The translations under genes and the position numbers were made by a program. 34,375 nucleotides of DNA. Origin: an uncultured Rhodospirillales bacterium (GTDB lineage Bacteria > Pseudomonadota > Alphaproteobacteria > Acetobacterales > Acetobacteraceae). Every line of letters starts with the position of its first letter. Positions within the stretch are counted from its first letter, which is position 1. The DNA lies in NCBI GenBank assembly GCA_903844135.1, contig CAIMSN010000072.1, positions 1 to 34,375 of the forward strand, written 5' to 3'. The notes below the pieces were generated by a model that saw nothing but the letters and a program-made list of their open reading frames with translations, ran no database searches and was not told the DNA's origin. Below are positions 15,437 through 23,520 of this stretch, one piece after another.

Positions 15437-17419
15437 TCAATGACGCGCCGCCACGATCGCATCGAGCGACGCGGTGGCGCCGGCAGCGATACGGGCCAGA
15501 TGCGGGTAACGCAGCCCCTGATGGTAGTCGATCCTGACCATGCGATAGCGATTGCCGGCCTTGATCAGCAGCTCGATCGGCGTGGTGTTGCCCTTGGCGG
15601 CGGTGATCGCCTGCTTCAGCAGATCAGGATCGTACGTCATGCCGTTCACGGCGACGATCTGCGATCCGACCACAATCCCGGCCTGGAACGCCGGGCTGTT
15701 CCAGATCGCGTTGCGGACCATGCCGTCCTTGGTCAAGGCCAGACCGACCGAGAAGTCGAAATCGACCATCTTCCTGATGTCGTCGTCGCTCTTCATGAAG
15801 GGGCTGATCTTGTCCGTGAAGGTCAGCCGGTATCCGCCACGTGCGAGACCGTCGAGCGGCGCCTCCGGGCCGGTCGCATACAGGCGCTGGTTCAGGTATC
15901 CGGCCCAGTCGTACGGCGCAACCGCGTTCAGCGCCCGGACGATGTCGTCGAATGTGTAGGTCCGTGTGACGGCGCTGCCGTCGTCGACGCCGAAGAAGGC
16001 GGCGGCGAAACTGTCGAGCGACTTGGCGCCGTTCGTCATCGCGCGCAGCCTGGTGTCGATATCGAGCCAGACCAGCGCCCCCTCCTCGTAGTAATCCTCC
16101 GAGCGCTGCCAGGAGCGCCAGGGGATCGGACGGCGGGTGGCGATCACCGGATCGTTGGTGGTGTCCTCCAGATCGCGCCAGTTGCGGCCGATGCCGTTGC
16201 TGTAGGTGGCCGCGGTGAGCGCCAGGCAGTCCAGCACGTCCTGCTTCGACCACAGGCCGGAGCGGGCGGCGAGGATCTTGCCCCAATATTGCGTCTGCCC
16301 CTCATACACCCAGAGCAGCGTATCACGCTCCGGCTCGTTGAAGTTCGGCTGCCACAGGTCCGCGGGCCTGCGGAACTTGCCGTTCCAGCTATGGGTGTAT
16401 TCGTGCGACAGCAGGTCGCGATCGGCGCGGTCGTTGTCCCAGTCGGTGAAATAGTTGCGGCCGACGCCGTTCTCTGACGAAAGATGATGCTCGAGCCCGA
16501 TTCCGCCCAGCTCGTCGGACAGCGACAGCAGGAAATCGTAGTGCGCGTAATGATGCGACGCGAACAGCAGGTGCGCCTGCGTCACCAGGTCGCGATGTAC
16601 CGCCAGCTCCGCCGGGGTGATGGCGATGTCCTCGGGCAGGTCGCCGACGATGTCGAGATGCACCGGCACCGTGCTCCCGGGCGCCAGATCCTCCGACCGC
16701 GCGTATTTGCCGGCCAGGACCGGGTTGTCGACCAGCAGGTTGAGCGTGGTCGGCTTGTAGTGCACCGTCGCGCCGTCCTTCGACGCCACGTCCATGGCGG
16801 AGAAGGCCTGCCAGCCCTCCGGATAGGTCACGGTCGCGTCGAAACGGATGTCGCGCGAGAAATAGCCCGCCGGATACAGCAGGATGTTATTCCATTGCAG
16901 GCTGAGCATCGCCGGCGTCATCACCACGCGGCCCTGCTTCTCGTCGGTCGGCGAGAGATACTGGTAGTCCAGCTCCAGCGCGGTCGCGCCGTCCGGCACC
17001 GGCACGTGGAAGGCATAGACGTCGACCGGATCGCGCACCCAGGGCAGGATTTTGCCGCCGGCGCGAATCACCAGGCTGGCGAACTTGTCGAGGTCGCCGG
17101 TCGGCGAATGGTCGCCGGGTAGCCATTTCGGGAACAGCAGCACGTGGTCGCCGGCGCCGCTTACCGGGATCGTCTCGTGGCCGGTGAAGATGTGGCGGTC
17201 GAGGTCGGTCGCGTCGATCTTCAACTGGATGGCGCCCGGATAGGGCTTGTCCACAGGCGGCGCGATCGGCGGCACGCTTGCGGCCGGCATCGGTTGCGGC
17301 TCCTGCTGCGCGGCCGCGGGGTTCGGGGCGGTGGCCAATCCCGCCGCGAGGGCGACGATCGAGACGCGGCAGAGCAGGCGGCCCCGACGCAGGGAGGAGG
17401 CGCGGTCTAGTACAGTCAC
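15437..17419 (-). CDS. M61-family metallopeptidase with C-terminal PDZ domain, exported
   Basis: A 660-residue zinc peptidase of the glycyl-aminopeptidase (M61) family. The zinc motif HEYTH lies at residues 339-343, preceded by LLSHE and followed by WNGKFRRP. A downstream acidic segment, VYEGQTQYWGK, supplies the third ligand region typical of gluzincins. An N-terminal beta-rich domain (LKIDATDLDRHIFTGHETI) precedes the catalytic domain. The C-terminal about 110 residues form a PDZ domain with SPAFQAGIVVGSQIVAVNG. A basic-then-hydrophobic leader ending AAAQ indicates export to the periplasm. The start is uncertain: I use the GTG at 17419, which gives a reasonable signal peptide, while the frame is open to 17458. 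It is divergently transcribed from the gene at 17588. Substrates of M61 enzymes are mostly unknown peptides. Confidence 0.9.
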   Translation of the reverse strand: MTVLDRASSLRRGRLLCRVSIVALAAGLATAPNPAAAQQEPQPMPAASVPPIAPPVDKPYPGAIQLKIDATDLDRHIFTGHETIPVSGAGDHVLLFPKWLPGDHSPTGDLDKFASLVIRAGGKILPWVRDPVDVYAFHVPVPDGATALELDYQYLSPTDEKQGRVVMTPAMLSLQWNNILLYPAGYFSRDIRFDATVTYPEGWQAFSAMDVASKDGATVHYKPTTLNLLVDNPVLAGKYARSEDLAPGSTVPVHLDIVGDLPEDIAITPAELAVHRDLVTQAHLLFASHHYAHYDFLLSLSDELGGIGLEHHLSSENGVGRNYFTDWDNDRADRDLLSHEYTHSWNGKFRRPADLWQPNFNEPERDTLLWVYEGQTQYWGKILAARSGLWSKQDVLDCLALTAATYSNGIGRNWRDLEDTTNDPVIATRRPIPWRSWQRSEDYYEEGALVWLDIDTRLRAMTNGAKSLDSFAAAFFGVDDGSAVTRTYTFDDIVRALNAVAPYDWAGYLNQRLYATGPEAPLDGLARGGYRLTFTDKISPFMKSDDDIRKMVDFDFSVGLALTKDGMVRNAIWNSPAFQAGIVVGSQIVAVNGMTYDPDLLKQAITAAKGNTTPIELLIKAGNRYRMVRIDYHQGLRYPHLARIAAGATASLDAIVAARH

Positions 17420-17472
17420 GAGGCGGCTATCCCGGTTTGTGGCGCCGCACCAGGCCACTTATTTCTTTGTGT

Positions 17473-17492
17473 GGCAACCGCGCGCGGTTGCC
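17473..17492. promoter_or_regulatory. Perfect 20-bp palindrome in divergent intergenic region
   Basis: The bases GGCAACCGCGCGCGGTTGCC are identical to their reverse complement over all 20 positions. They lie in the 168-base gap between the divergent M61 peptidase gene (start near 17419) and the gene starting at 17588. The palindrome could bind a dimeric regulator controlling one or both genes, or form an 8-bp stem with a CGCG loop in the 5' leader of the minus-strand transcript. No clear -35/-10 pair could be assigned in this gap, although the stretch 17520-17545 is relatively AT-rich. Function is inferred from position and symmetry only. Confidence 0.45.
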
Positions 17493-17587
17493 CGCGACTG
17501 CGGCGCAAAGTTTCGTCACCCGAGTTAAAACATTACACACAATGCCGTCGTTGCAAGGGTTTGCGCGCTCGTGTCTGATTGGCGGCG

Positions 17588-18220
17588 ATGGACAGGCTGA
17601 GCCCGACACCGACCGCAGAGCTGATTCCGCCCGGGGCCTCGGGCGGCAGCACCTTGCGCACCACGGTCTATGGGCTGCTCGCCTTGATGTTGGCGGGCGG
17701 CGCGTGGGTCAGGTTCAACGATCAGATCGCCAGCGTCGCGCCGTCGGTGGCGGCGCCCGCCCAGACCGTGGCGCAGGACGCCGCGAGCAGCGCCGCGGCG
17801 AACCACGCCGTCCGGCGCCTGGTCGAGCTGGAATTGGTGTCCAAGGCGGCGGAGCCGGCGGCGGTCGCGTCGCTCGGCCTGCCGTCCGGGCAGTCCGACC
17901 AGCTCGCAGCCGCTCTGAAACGGGACCGGCTGCGCCTGGTGCAGATGCCGCTGTTCGACGCCGGCGCGGCGCTCCCGGACGGATCGGATGGCGGCCGCAG
18001 CGTCGTCGTCAGCACGGCGGGCTTCTCGCGCCTGGTCCGTCTCGGCCGACAGCCGGTGGTGGTCACGCTGCCGATCAACCGGACCGGCACCGTCACGTTC
18101 CAGCCGGCGCCCGGGGTTCGCGACACCATCGATATCGGCGCTTTGACCGCCAGCGGCCCGGTCAGCCTGCCCGATCTCGCGCGCGGCCAGGCGCTCGATG
18201 TCGGCGTGATCGCGCAATGA
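17588..18220 (+). CDS. Unrecognised membrane-anchored protein, first gene of AAA+ operon
   Basis: A 210-residue protein with one hydrophobic segment at about 24-41 (TVYGLLALMLAGGAWV) after a short polar N terminus, consistent with a single-pass anchor and the rest in the periplasm. The domain after the anchor has an Ala-rich helical part and then a beta-rich C-terminal half (SVVVSTAGFSRLVRLG, VVVTLPINRTGTVTF). I do not recognise the family. The ATG at 17588 is chosen; a TTG at 17579 is an alternative. The stop overlaps the start of the membrane-anchored AAA+ gene (ATGA at 18217-18220), so the two proteins are translationally coupled and likely act together. It might be a substrate adaptor or periplasmic sensor for the ATPase; this is inference from position only. 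Confidence 0.75.
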   Translation: MDRLSPTPTAELIPPGASGGSTLRTTVYGLLALMLAGGAWVRFNDQIASVAPSVAAPAQTVAQDAASSAAANHAVRRLVELELVSKAAEPAAVASLGLPSGQSDQLAAALKRDRLRLVQMPLFDAGAALPDGSDGGRSVVVSTAGFSRLVRLGRQPVVVTLPINRTGTVTFQPAPGVRDTIDIGALTASGPVSLPDLARGQALDVGVIAQ

Positions 18221-19545
18221 AGGGCCTGCTGCCGGCCGCCACGCGGCTGATGCCGCTGATGATGCTGGCGTTCCTGACGCTGGCGACGGTACAGATCCTG
18301 ATCCAACTGCATCTGTCGCCGGCGCATGTGCTAGAGGTGGCGCTGTCCTGGGTGACCAGGGCCGGCTGGCTCTACGCCGTGCTCGGATCGGCCTGCTGGG
18401 CGCTGGTGCTCGGCGGAATCGGCTACGAGTGGCGCGCCGGGATCGCCGACCGCAAGGCCAGCCTGGTCGGGCAGGGGTTTCGCGCACGGCGCAAGCGACG
18501 GGGATGGATGATGGACGTTCTGGCCCGGCTGACCAATCGTGCGGCGCTCGAGGACATGCTGGCGCACCAGGACAAGGTGACCGTGATCGATGCGGTGGCG
18601 CTCTCCGCCACGCTGCGCTCGCAGGTGATCGGCCAGGACCAGGTGTGCGAGGACATCGCCCAGCAGTTGCGCCGGCGCCTGGCGCTGCAGGTGCGCGGCA
18701 AGCCGGTCGGCATCTTCCTGCTCGCCGGCCCGCCCGGTACCGGCAAGACCTATCTCGCCAAGCGCCTGGCCGCGGCGCTCGGCCGCAAGCTGCTGCACTT
18801 CGACATGACGCAGATGAGCGCGCCGCACGCCGCCACCCAGCTTTTCGGCTCGCCGAAGGGCTATGTCGGCTCCGACAGCTACGGCAAGCTGACCGGCGGG
18901 CTGAAGGAGACCCCGGACGCCGTCGTGCTGCTCGACGAGATCGAGAAGGCGCATCCCGACGTCTTCAAGAAATTCCTCAGCGCCTGGAACGACGGCCACG
19001 TCACCGAGGCCTCGGTCGGCACCCAGGTCGGCACCACGCGGGCGATCTTCGTGCTGACCTCCAACATCGCCACCGACGCGCTCGGCGAGATCGCCGACCG
19101 TCATGCCGACGATCCGGAGGCGATGCGCGCCGCCTCGGTCGATGCGCTGCGCATGGCCGGCTTCGCGCCGGAGGTGCTGAACCGGCTCGACCGGATCTTC
19201 GTGTTCCGCGCGCTGGGCGGCCTCGACGTGGCCCGCGTCGCCGCGCTGGAGATCGAGGCGATGATCGCCAGCTACGGGCTCGACATCGCGCCCGGCGGCA
19301 TCGACCCGGCGCTGCTGTTCGAGGTGATGCAGCGCCAGGACCGTCTCGGCCAGGGTGCCAGCGCCCGCGACCTGGTGCGCTCGATCGAGGAGATGGTCAG
19401 CGACGGGCTGATCGAGGCACGCCAGCAGGGCGCCCGCCGGGTCCGGCTGGAGAAGGGCGAGACCGGCATCGTCACCCGCATCGCCGACCTGCAGGCGCCG
19501 GACCGCGCCGCCGACGCCGTGGCCGCGCCGAGCCCGGCGCCGTGA
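18217..19545 (+). CDS. Membrane-anchored single-ring Clp-type AAA+ ATPase
   Basis: A 442-residue protein with two predicted membrane helices at about 12-31 and 50-70, then a basic linker (RARRKRRGW) and one AAA+ module of the ClpA/ClpB D2 class. Visible motifs are Walker A GPPGTGKT at 171-178, pore loop GYVG with Y216, Walker B VVLLDEIEKAH with D240/E241, sensor 1 N283 (LTSNIA), arginine finger R323 (EVLNRLDRIFVF) and sensor 2 in GASARDLVR with R384. All key residues for ATP hydrolysis and threading appear intact. ClpA/ClpB have two ATPase rings and an N-domain; here there is one ring and no N-domain or recognisable ClpP-docking loop. The AAA+ ring should face the cytoplasm, with only a short periplasmic loop. 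The start overlaps the preceding stop. Role unknown: perhaps membrane-protein unfolding or remodelling. Confidence 0.88.
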   Translation: MKGLLPAATRLMPLMMLAFLTLATVQILIQLHLSPAHVLEVALSWVTRAGWLYAVLGSACWALVLGGIGYEWRAGIADRKASLVGQGFRARRKRRGWMMDVLARLTNRAALEDMLAHQDKVTVIDAVALSATLRSQVIGQDQVCEDIAQQLRRRLALQVRGKPVGIFLLAGPPGTGKTYLAKRLAAALGRKLLHFDMTQMSAPHAATQLFGSPKGYVGSDSYGKLTGGLKETPDAVVLLDEIEKAHPDVFKKFLSAWNDGHVTEASVGTQVGTTRAIFVLTSNIATDALGEIADRHADDPEAMRAASVDALRMAGFAPEVLNRLDRIFVFRALGGLDVARVAALEIEAMIASYGLDIAPGGIDPALLFEVMQRQDRLGQGASARDLVRSIEEMVSDGLIEARQQGARRVRLEKGETGIVTRIADLQAPDRAADAVAAPSPAP

Positions 19546-19569
19546 GCCCGCTCCGTTGAGCCTGCGTCC

Positions 19570-20397
19570 TTGAGCGTGATCGGCCGTCTCTGGCGGCGGG
19601 CGCCGGCCTGGCGGGTTTCCCTGGTCTCGGCCATCGCCCTCACCGGCCTGGCGGCGATGTTCCCGCCCTCCTTGCCGGCGCTGCACTGGCCCTGGTCCTC
19701 GCCCTGGGGAAGCGCGTCGCGCGCCGGCCCGGATCAGGCAAGCTTCCACCCCGTGCCGGATCCGGCGCCGTCCGACCTTGGAGAGTCGCATTTCATGCCG
19801 CCGGGCATTGCCCGGACCGGCTTCATCGCCGAGGCCGGACGGAAGGTGCCGCTGCCGGACGGGTCCTGGCAGGAACTCGGTGTCGCCGTCGCGCCGGGCG
19901 CCCTGCAGCGCGCGATCTTCACCCGCGTGGTCGGCAATCACCTGACCGGGCTGTTCCAGGTGGCCGCCACCGGCGCGCTCGGCGGCGTCGCCAGCCCGGT
20001 CGGCGTGCCGCCAGAGTGCAGCGATCCATCCCGGCTGGCTGGCGCGATCATCCCCGCCCAGCCGGGACAAAGTCCTCTGGCGCACGAATGCTGGCAGGTC
20101 GTGCCGCTCGACATGCATGCGCTGGCGGCCGGCAGCACCGACGCCATGCTGTCGCCGGCCCTGTCCCTGCTCGGCAAGCTGAACGTCGCGGTTCCGGCCA
20201 AGATGCTGGCGGTCTCCTTCTTCCGGTCGACCGACAGCGCCTGGCAGGCGACCACTCTGTTGGTCCCGGATTCCGGCAACACCATCACCGCCCTGCGCGA
20301 CTGGGCCGGCCGCTACCTGGCGCTCCTGCACAAATCCTTCGACGGCACCGCGACCCAGGCCGACCTGACCAGGAGTGCTACGCACGATCCGAGCTGA
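19570..20397 (+). CDS. Unrecognised anchored or exported protein, third gene of AAA+ operon
   Basis: About 275 residues with an N-terminal basic region (RLWRRAPAWR) and a hydrophobic segment around residues 15-31, giving a signal anchor or uncleaved leader. The remainder is soluble and would lie in the periplasm, with two cysteines (PPECSDP and AHECWQV) that could form a disulfide there. Strand-rich stretches include PLPDGSWQELGVAVAPGAL and KMLAVSFFRSTDSAWQATTL. No family is recognised. The first start available after the AAA+ gene stop is the TTG at 19570, with a GTG at 19576 as an alternative; neither has a good ribosome-binding site. It lies 24 bases after the AAA+ gene on the same strand, so it is probably the third member of that operon. 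It converges with xthA, six bases apart. Confidence 0.7.
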   Translation: MSVIGRLWRRAPAWRVSLVSAIALTGLAAMFPPSLPALHWPWSSPWGSASRAGPDQASFHPVPDPAPSDLGESHFMPPGIARTGFIAEAGRKVPLPDGSWQELGVAVAPGALQRAIFTRVVGNHLTGLFQVAATGALGGVASPVGVPPECSDPSRLAGAIIPAQPGQSPLAHECWQVVPLDMHALAAGSTDAMLSPALSLLGKLNVAVPAKMLAVSFFRSTDSAWQATTLLVPDSGNTITALRDWAGRYLALLHKSFDGTATQADLTRSATHDPS

Positions 20398-20403
20398 AGG
20401 CGG

Positions 20404-21189
20404 CTACGCGTCGTCCAGCGTGACCACCAGCGGCACGTGATCCGACGGTTGCGGCCTGTCGCGTTCCATCCGGTCCGGCATCGCCCCGGTCAGACGCTCC
20501 GCCAGGCGCGGCGACAGCATCGCATGATCGATCCGCAGGCCGCGATCGCGCGGCCAGCAGCCTGCCTGGTAGTCCCAGAACGTATAGACCGGCCCCTGCG
20601 GAGTCAGCGCCCGCAGCGCGTCGGTCAGTCCCAGCCAGCGCAGCGTCCGGAAGCGCCGCCGTGTCTCGGGACGGATCAGCGCGTCGTCCGCGGACAACGC
20701 GCCGGGGGCGAAATCCTCGTCGGCCGGCGCGACGTTGTAGTCCCCTGCCAGGACGAAGTCGGTCTCGTCCGCCAGCATGGCCCGCGCGTGCTCGACCAGC
20801 GCGTCCATCCAGGCGAGCTTGGCGGCATAGCCGTCCGCGCCGCCCGAGTTGCCGTTCGGCAGATACAGATTGCCGAACACGATGCCTTCCGCGCGCACCT
20901 CGACATAGCGCGCCTGATGCTCGCCGCCGTCCGGCGCGGCCAGTCCCGGGAGATGACGGTGCATCACGGCGACCGGCACCCGCGACAGGATCGCCACGCC
21001 GTTGTAGCTCTTCTGGCCGACCACCTCACTCTCGTAGCCGGCCTCGCGGAAGGCGTCGGACGGGAACTGGCCCGCCTCGCACTTGATCTCCTGCAGCAGC
21101 AGCAGGTCCGGCCGGTTCGCCGCCAGCCAGTCCGTCACCAGCCCCTGCCGCTGCCGGACCGAATTGACGTTCCAGGTGGCGAACTTCAC
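20404..21189 (-). CDS. xthA: Exodeoxyribonuclease III (AP endonuclease)
   Basis: A 261-residue endonuclease/exonuclease/phosphatase-fold enzyme that incises abasic sites and trims 3' ends in base excision repair. The family residues align with E. coli ExoIII: N7 in TWNVNS, metal ligand E34 in LQEIK, Y109 in NLYLPNG, D150 and N152 in AGDYNVAP, and D250-H251 in SDHVPL. Length is the usual one. The GTG start at 21189 follows the erpA stop with one base between them, and GAGGTG/GGTG-type purines overlap the junction, indicating coupled translation. Fe-S insertion and DNA repair genes being joined here may simply reflect operon packing. The stop faces that of the converging gene ending at 20397. 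Confidence 0.95.
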   Translation of the reverse strand: MKFATWNVNSVRQRQGLVTDWLAANRPDLLLLQEIKCEAGQFPSDAFREAGYESEVVGQKSYNGVAILSRVPVAVMHRHLPGLAAPDGGEHQARYVEVRAEGIVFGNLYLPNGNSGGADGYAAKLAWMDALVEHARAMLADETDFVLAGDYNVAPADEDFAPGALSADDALIRPETRRRFRTLRWLGLTDALRALTPQGPVYTFWDYQAGCWPRDRGLRIDHAMLSPRLAERLTGAMPDRMERDRPQPSDHVPLVVTLDDA

Positions 21190-21190
21190 C

Positions 21191-21589
21191 TCAATCGATC
21201 GAGAAGCTGGTGCCGCAGCCGCAGGACGAGGTGGCGTTCGGGTTGCGCACCGTGAAATGCGCGCCCATCAGCGCATCGCTGTAGTCGAGCTGGCCCCCGC
21301 CGAGCAGCTCCAGGCTGGCCTCGTCGACCACCACCCGCGCCGCGCCGGCGACAATCATCCGGTCGTCCGCCGCAACCGCGGTATCGAGCTTGAAGCTGTA
21401 TTGAAAGCCGCTGCATCCGCCGGCCAGCACCGCCACGCGCAGCGCCTGGCTGTCCGGCCCGGCGCTTCCCGGCTGCGCTGCGACGATCTCAGCGATCCGC
21501 GCCGCAGCGCGCTCCGACACCGAGAAGGCGGCGGGAGCGGAGGCGGCGGGGGAGCCTTGGGTGGCCTGCTCGGCGATCTGAGTTTCCAT
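21191..21589 (-). CDS. erpA: A-type iron-sulfur cluster insertion protein
   Basis: A 132-residue A-type Fe-S carrier (HesB/IscA/ErpA family) that delivers clusters to apo-enzymes. The three invariant cysteines are present: C59 in AGGCSGFQY, and C123/C125 in SSCGCGTSFSID at the C terminus. The domain from SVSERAAARIAEI onward is standard. About 22 extra residues rich in Ala, Gln and Pro precede it. The motifs favour ErpA over IscA, but the two are hard to separate by eye. The start is the ATG at 21589; no Shine-Dalgarno sequence precedes it, and a promoter-like -10 element ends only seven bases upstream, so translation may be leaderless. It is divergent from argS and followed by xthA. Potential clients nearby include IlvD. 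Confidence 0.9.
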   Translation of the reverse strand: METQIAEQATQGSPAASAPAAFSVSERAAARIAEIVAAQPGSAGPDSQALRVAVLAGGCSGFQYSFKLDTAVAADDRMIVAGAARVVVDEASLELLGGGQLDYSDALMGAHFTVRNPNATSSCGCGTSFSID

Positions 21590-21596
21590 GGCGTTA

Positions 21597-21625
21597 TAGA
21601 TAGCGTCTCCCTGCCGCTTGTTGAA
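21597..21625 (-). promoter_or_regulatory. Candidate promoter of erpA-xthA
   Basis: On the minus strand TTCAAC (21620-21625) and TATCTA (21597-21602) are separated by 17 bases. They form a reasonable sigma-70-type promoter in an otherwise GC-rich gap. The predicted transcript start falls at or within a few bases of the erpA ATG (21587-21589), leaving little or no leader. If the overlapping CTATAA is the true -10, spacing becomes 20 and less favourable. Confidence 0.45.
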
Positions 21626-21701
21626 GGCGCATCCGCTGGGCGGTTGACGCCGACGCCGCTTACGCGCTGAAACCCGCGCTCCACCTTGGGGTCCGATCGC
21701 C

Positions 21702-23507
21702 ATGGCCGACAATCTTTTCGCGCTCACACGCCGGCGCGTGGTCGAGGCGCTGTCGCGGATCGTCCCCGACCTGCCGTCCGAGATCGCCGCCCGTGTGGAG
21801 GTCACGCCGACCCGCGACCCGGCGCATGGCGACATGGCCACCAATGCCGCCCTGCTCGCCGCCAAGCCGGCCCGGCGCAAGCCGGCCGAGATCGCCGCCG
21901 CGCTGGCCACCGCCCTGAGCGGCCTCGACGGCATCGCGCGCGCCGTCCCGGCCGGGCCCGGCTTCGTCAACATCACCCTCTCGCCGGACGCGCTGCGCGC
22001 GGTCGTGCCGGTGGTCCTGGCGGAGGGCATCGCGTTCGGCGACAGCGCCATCGGGCACGGCACCAGGATCAACGTCGAATACGTCTCCGCCAACCCGACC
22101 GGGCCGATGCATGTCGGCCATTGCCGCGGCGCCGTGGTCGGCGACGCCCTGGCCAACCTGCTCGCCAAGGCCGGTTTCGGCGTCGTCAAGGAATACTACG
22201 TCAACGATGCCGGCGCGCAGGTCGCTGCGCTGGCCTGGGTGGTGTACTGGCGCTACCTGCAGGCGCTCGGCACCGGCCTGTCCGAGGCGGCGTTCGAGAC
22301 CCTGGTTCCGGGCGGCGCCCTGCAATATCGCGGCGACTACCTGATCCCGCTCGGCCGGGCGCTCGCCGAGCAGAAGGCCGACACGCTCGCCGGACCGGGA
22401 CTGACGGCGGCAGCACCCGACCTCTGGTTCGACAGCGTGCGCGATTTCTCGCTCGCGTGGATGCTGCGCGAGATCCGCGAGGACCTGGCCCTGCTCGGCG
22501 TCCGGCACGAAATCTTCACCTCCGAGCGCGAGATCCTGGCTCGCGGCGTCGCCGACCAGGCGATCGACCGGCTCGACGCCGCCGGCCTGCTCTACGAGGG
22601 CGTGCTGGAGCCGCCCAAGGGCAAGGTCATGGCGGATTGGGAAGCCCGCCCGCAGACCCTGTTCCGCGCGACGCAGTTCGGCGACGACGTCGACCGCCCG
22701 CTGCGCAAGTCCGACGGCAGCAACACCTATTTCGCCAACGATATCGGTTATCACGCCGACAAGATCGCCCGCGGCGCCGACGTGCTGATCGACGTGCTGG
22801 GCGCCGACCATGGCGGCTACGTCTCGCGCATGCGCTCCGCCGTCGCCGCCATCGCCGCGTCCTACGCGGCGAGCGGTTCGGTCGCGTTCGAGGCGGTGAT
22901 CTGCCAGATCGTCCATGTCATCAAGGACGGCCAGCCGGTCCGCATGTCGAAGCGCGCCGGCACCTTCGTCACGCTGCGCGACCTGCTCGAGGAGGTCGGC
23001 CGGGACGCGGTCCGCTTCACCATGCTGACCCGCAAGCCGGACGCGCAGATGGAGTTCGACCTCGACCTCGCGGTCGCCCAGACCCGCGACAATCCGGTGT
23101 TCTACGTGCAGTACGCCCATGCGCGCTGCCGCTCCGTGCTGCGTGCCGCCGCCGAGACCCCGGCGTTCGGCGACGTCACCGCGTCCGGCCTCGCCACTGC
23201 CGGCCTCGACGACCTTTCCTCGGAGCCGGAACTGGCGCTGCTGCGTCGCCTCAGCCACTGGCCGCGCCTGGTCGAGGGCGCCGCCGAGGCACGGGAGCCG
23301 CATCGTATCGCCTTCTATCTCAACGATCTCGCGGGCGATTTTCATGCACTCTGGAACCGCGGCCGCGATGATGCGACGCTCCGGTTCCTGCAGGCCGGGC
23401 AGCCGGACGCGACTCGGGCCAAGCTCGCTTTGGTCGAGGCGACCGCGACCGTGATCCGTTCCGGGCTGGCGGTGCTGGGCGTGACGCCGGTCGAAGAGAT
23501 GCGCTGA
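21702..23507 (+). CDS. argS: Arginyl-tRNA synthetase
   Basis: A 601-residue class Ia synthetase charging tRNA-Arg. The N-terminal tRNA D-loop recognition domain (about 1-115) leads to the HIGH signature HVGH at residues 137-140, inside the typical ANPTGPMHVGHCRGAVVGD. The KMSKS counterpart is MSKRAGTF from residue 415, a form usual for bacterial ArgRS. VNDAGAQV and the LGADHGGYVSRM segment are further family marks. The helical anticodon-binding domain ends in PVEEMR, close to the VLGVxAPxxM ending of other ArgRS. Length is normal. The SPOR-domain gene begins 14 bases later, so argS probably leads the operon running on to serS. A divergent 112-base gap separates it from erpA. Confidence 0.96.
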   Translation: MADNLFALTRRRVVEALSRIVPDLPSEIAARVEVTPTRDPAHGDMATNAALLAAKPARRKPAEIAAALATALSGLDGIARAVPAGPGFVNITLSPDALRAVVPVVLAEGIAFGDSAIGHGTRINVEYVSANPTGPMHVGHCRGAVVGDALANLLAKAGFGVVKEYYVNDAGAQVAALAWVVYWRYLQALGTGLSEAAFETLVPGGALQYRGDYLIPLGRALAEQKADTLAGPGLTAAAPDLWFDSVRDFSLAWMLREIREDLALLGVRHEIFTSEREILARGVADQAIDRLDAAGLLYEGVLEPPKGKVMADWEARPQTLFRATQFGDDVDRPLRKSDGSNTYFANDIGYHADKIARGADVLIDVLGADHGGYVSRMRSAVAAIAASYAASGSVAFEAVICQIVHVIKDGQPVRMSKRAGTFVTLRDLLEEVGRDAVRFTMLTRKPDAQMEFDLDLAVAQTRDNPVFYVQYAHARCRSVLRAAAETPAFGDVTASGLATAGLDDLSSEPELALLRRLSHWPRLVEGAAEAREPHRIAFYLNDLAGDFHALWNRGRDDATLRFLQAGQPDATRAKLALVEATATVIRSGLAVLGVTPVEEMR

Positions 23508-23520
23508 TCGAGGAGAGACG

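Noticed and set aside
17278-18216. Possible 313-residue N-terminal extension of the AAA+ ATPase
   Set aside because: The extension overlaps the M61 gene and the small anchored gene in another frame and has the Arg/Pro/Gly-rich look of an out-of-frame read. The ATG at 18217, overlapping the previous stop, gives a sensible membrane anchor.
21590-22189. 200-residue N-terminal extension of ErpA
   Set aside because: It runs antisense through the start of argS and the shared promoter region. A-type carriers are about 110-130 residues.
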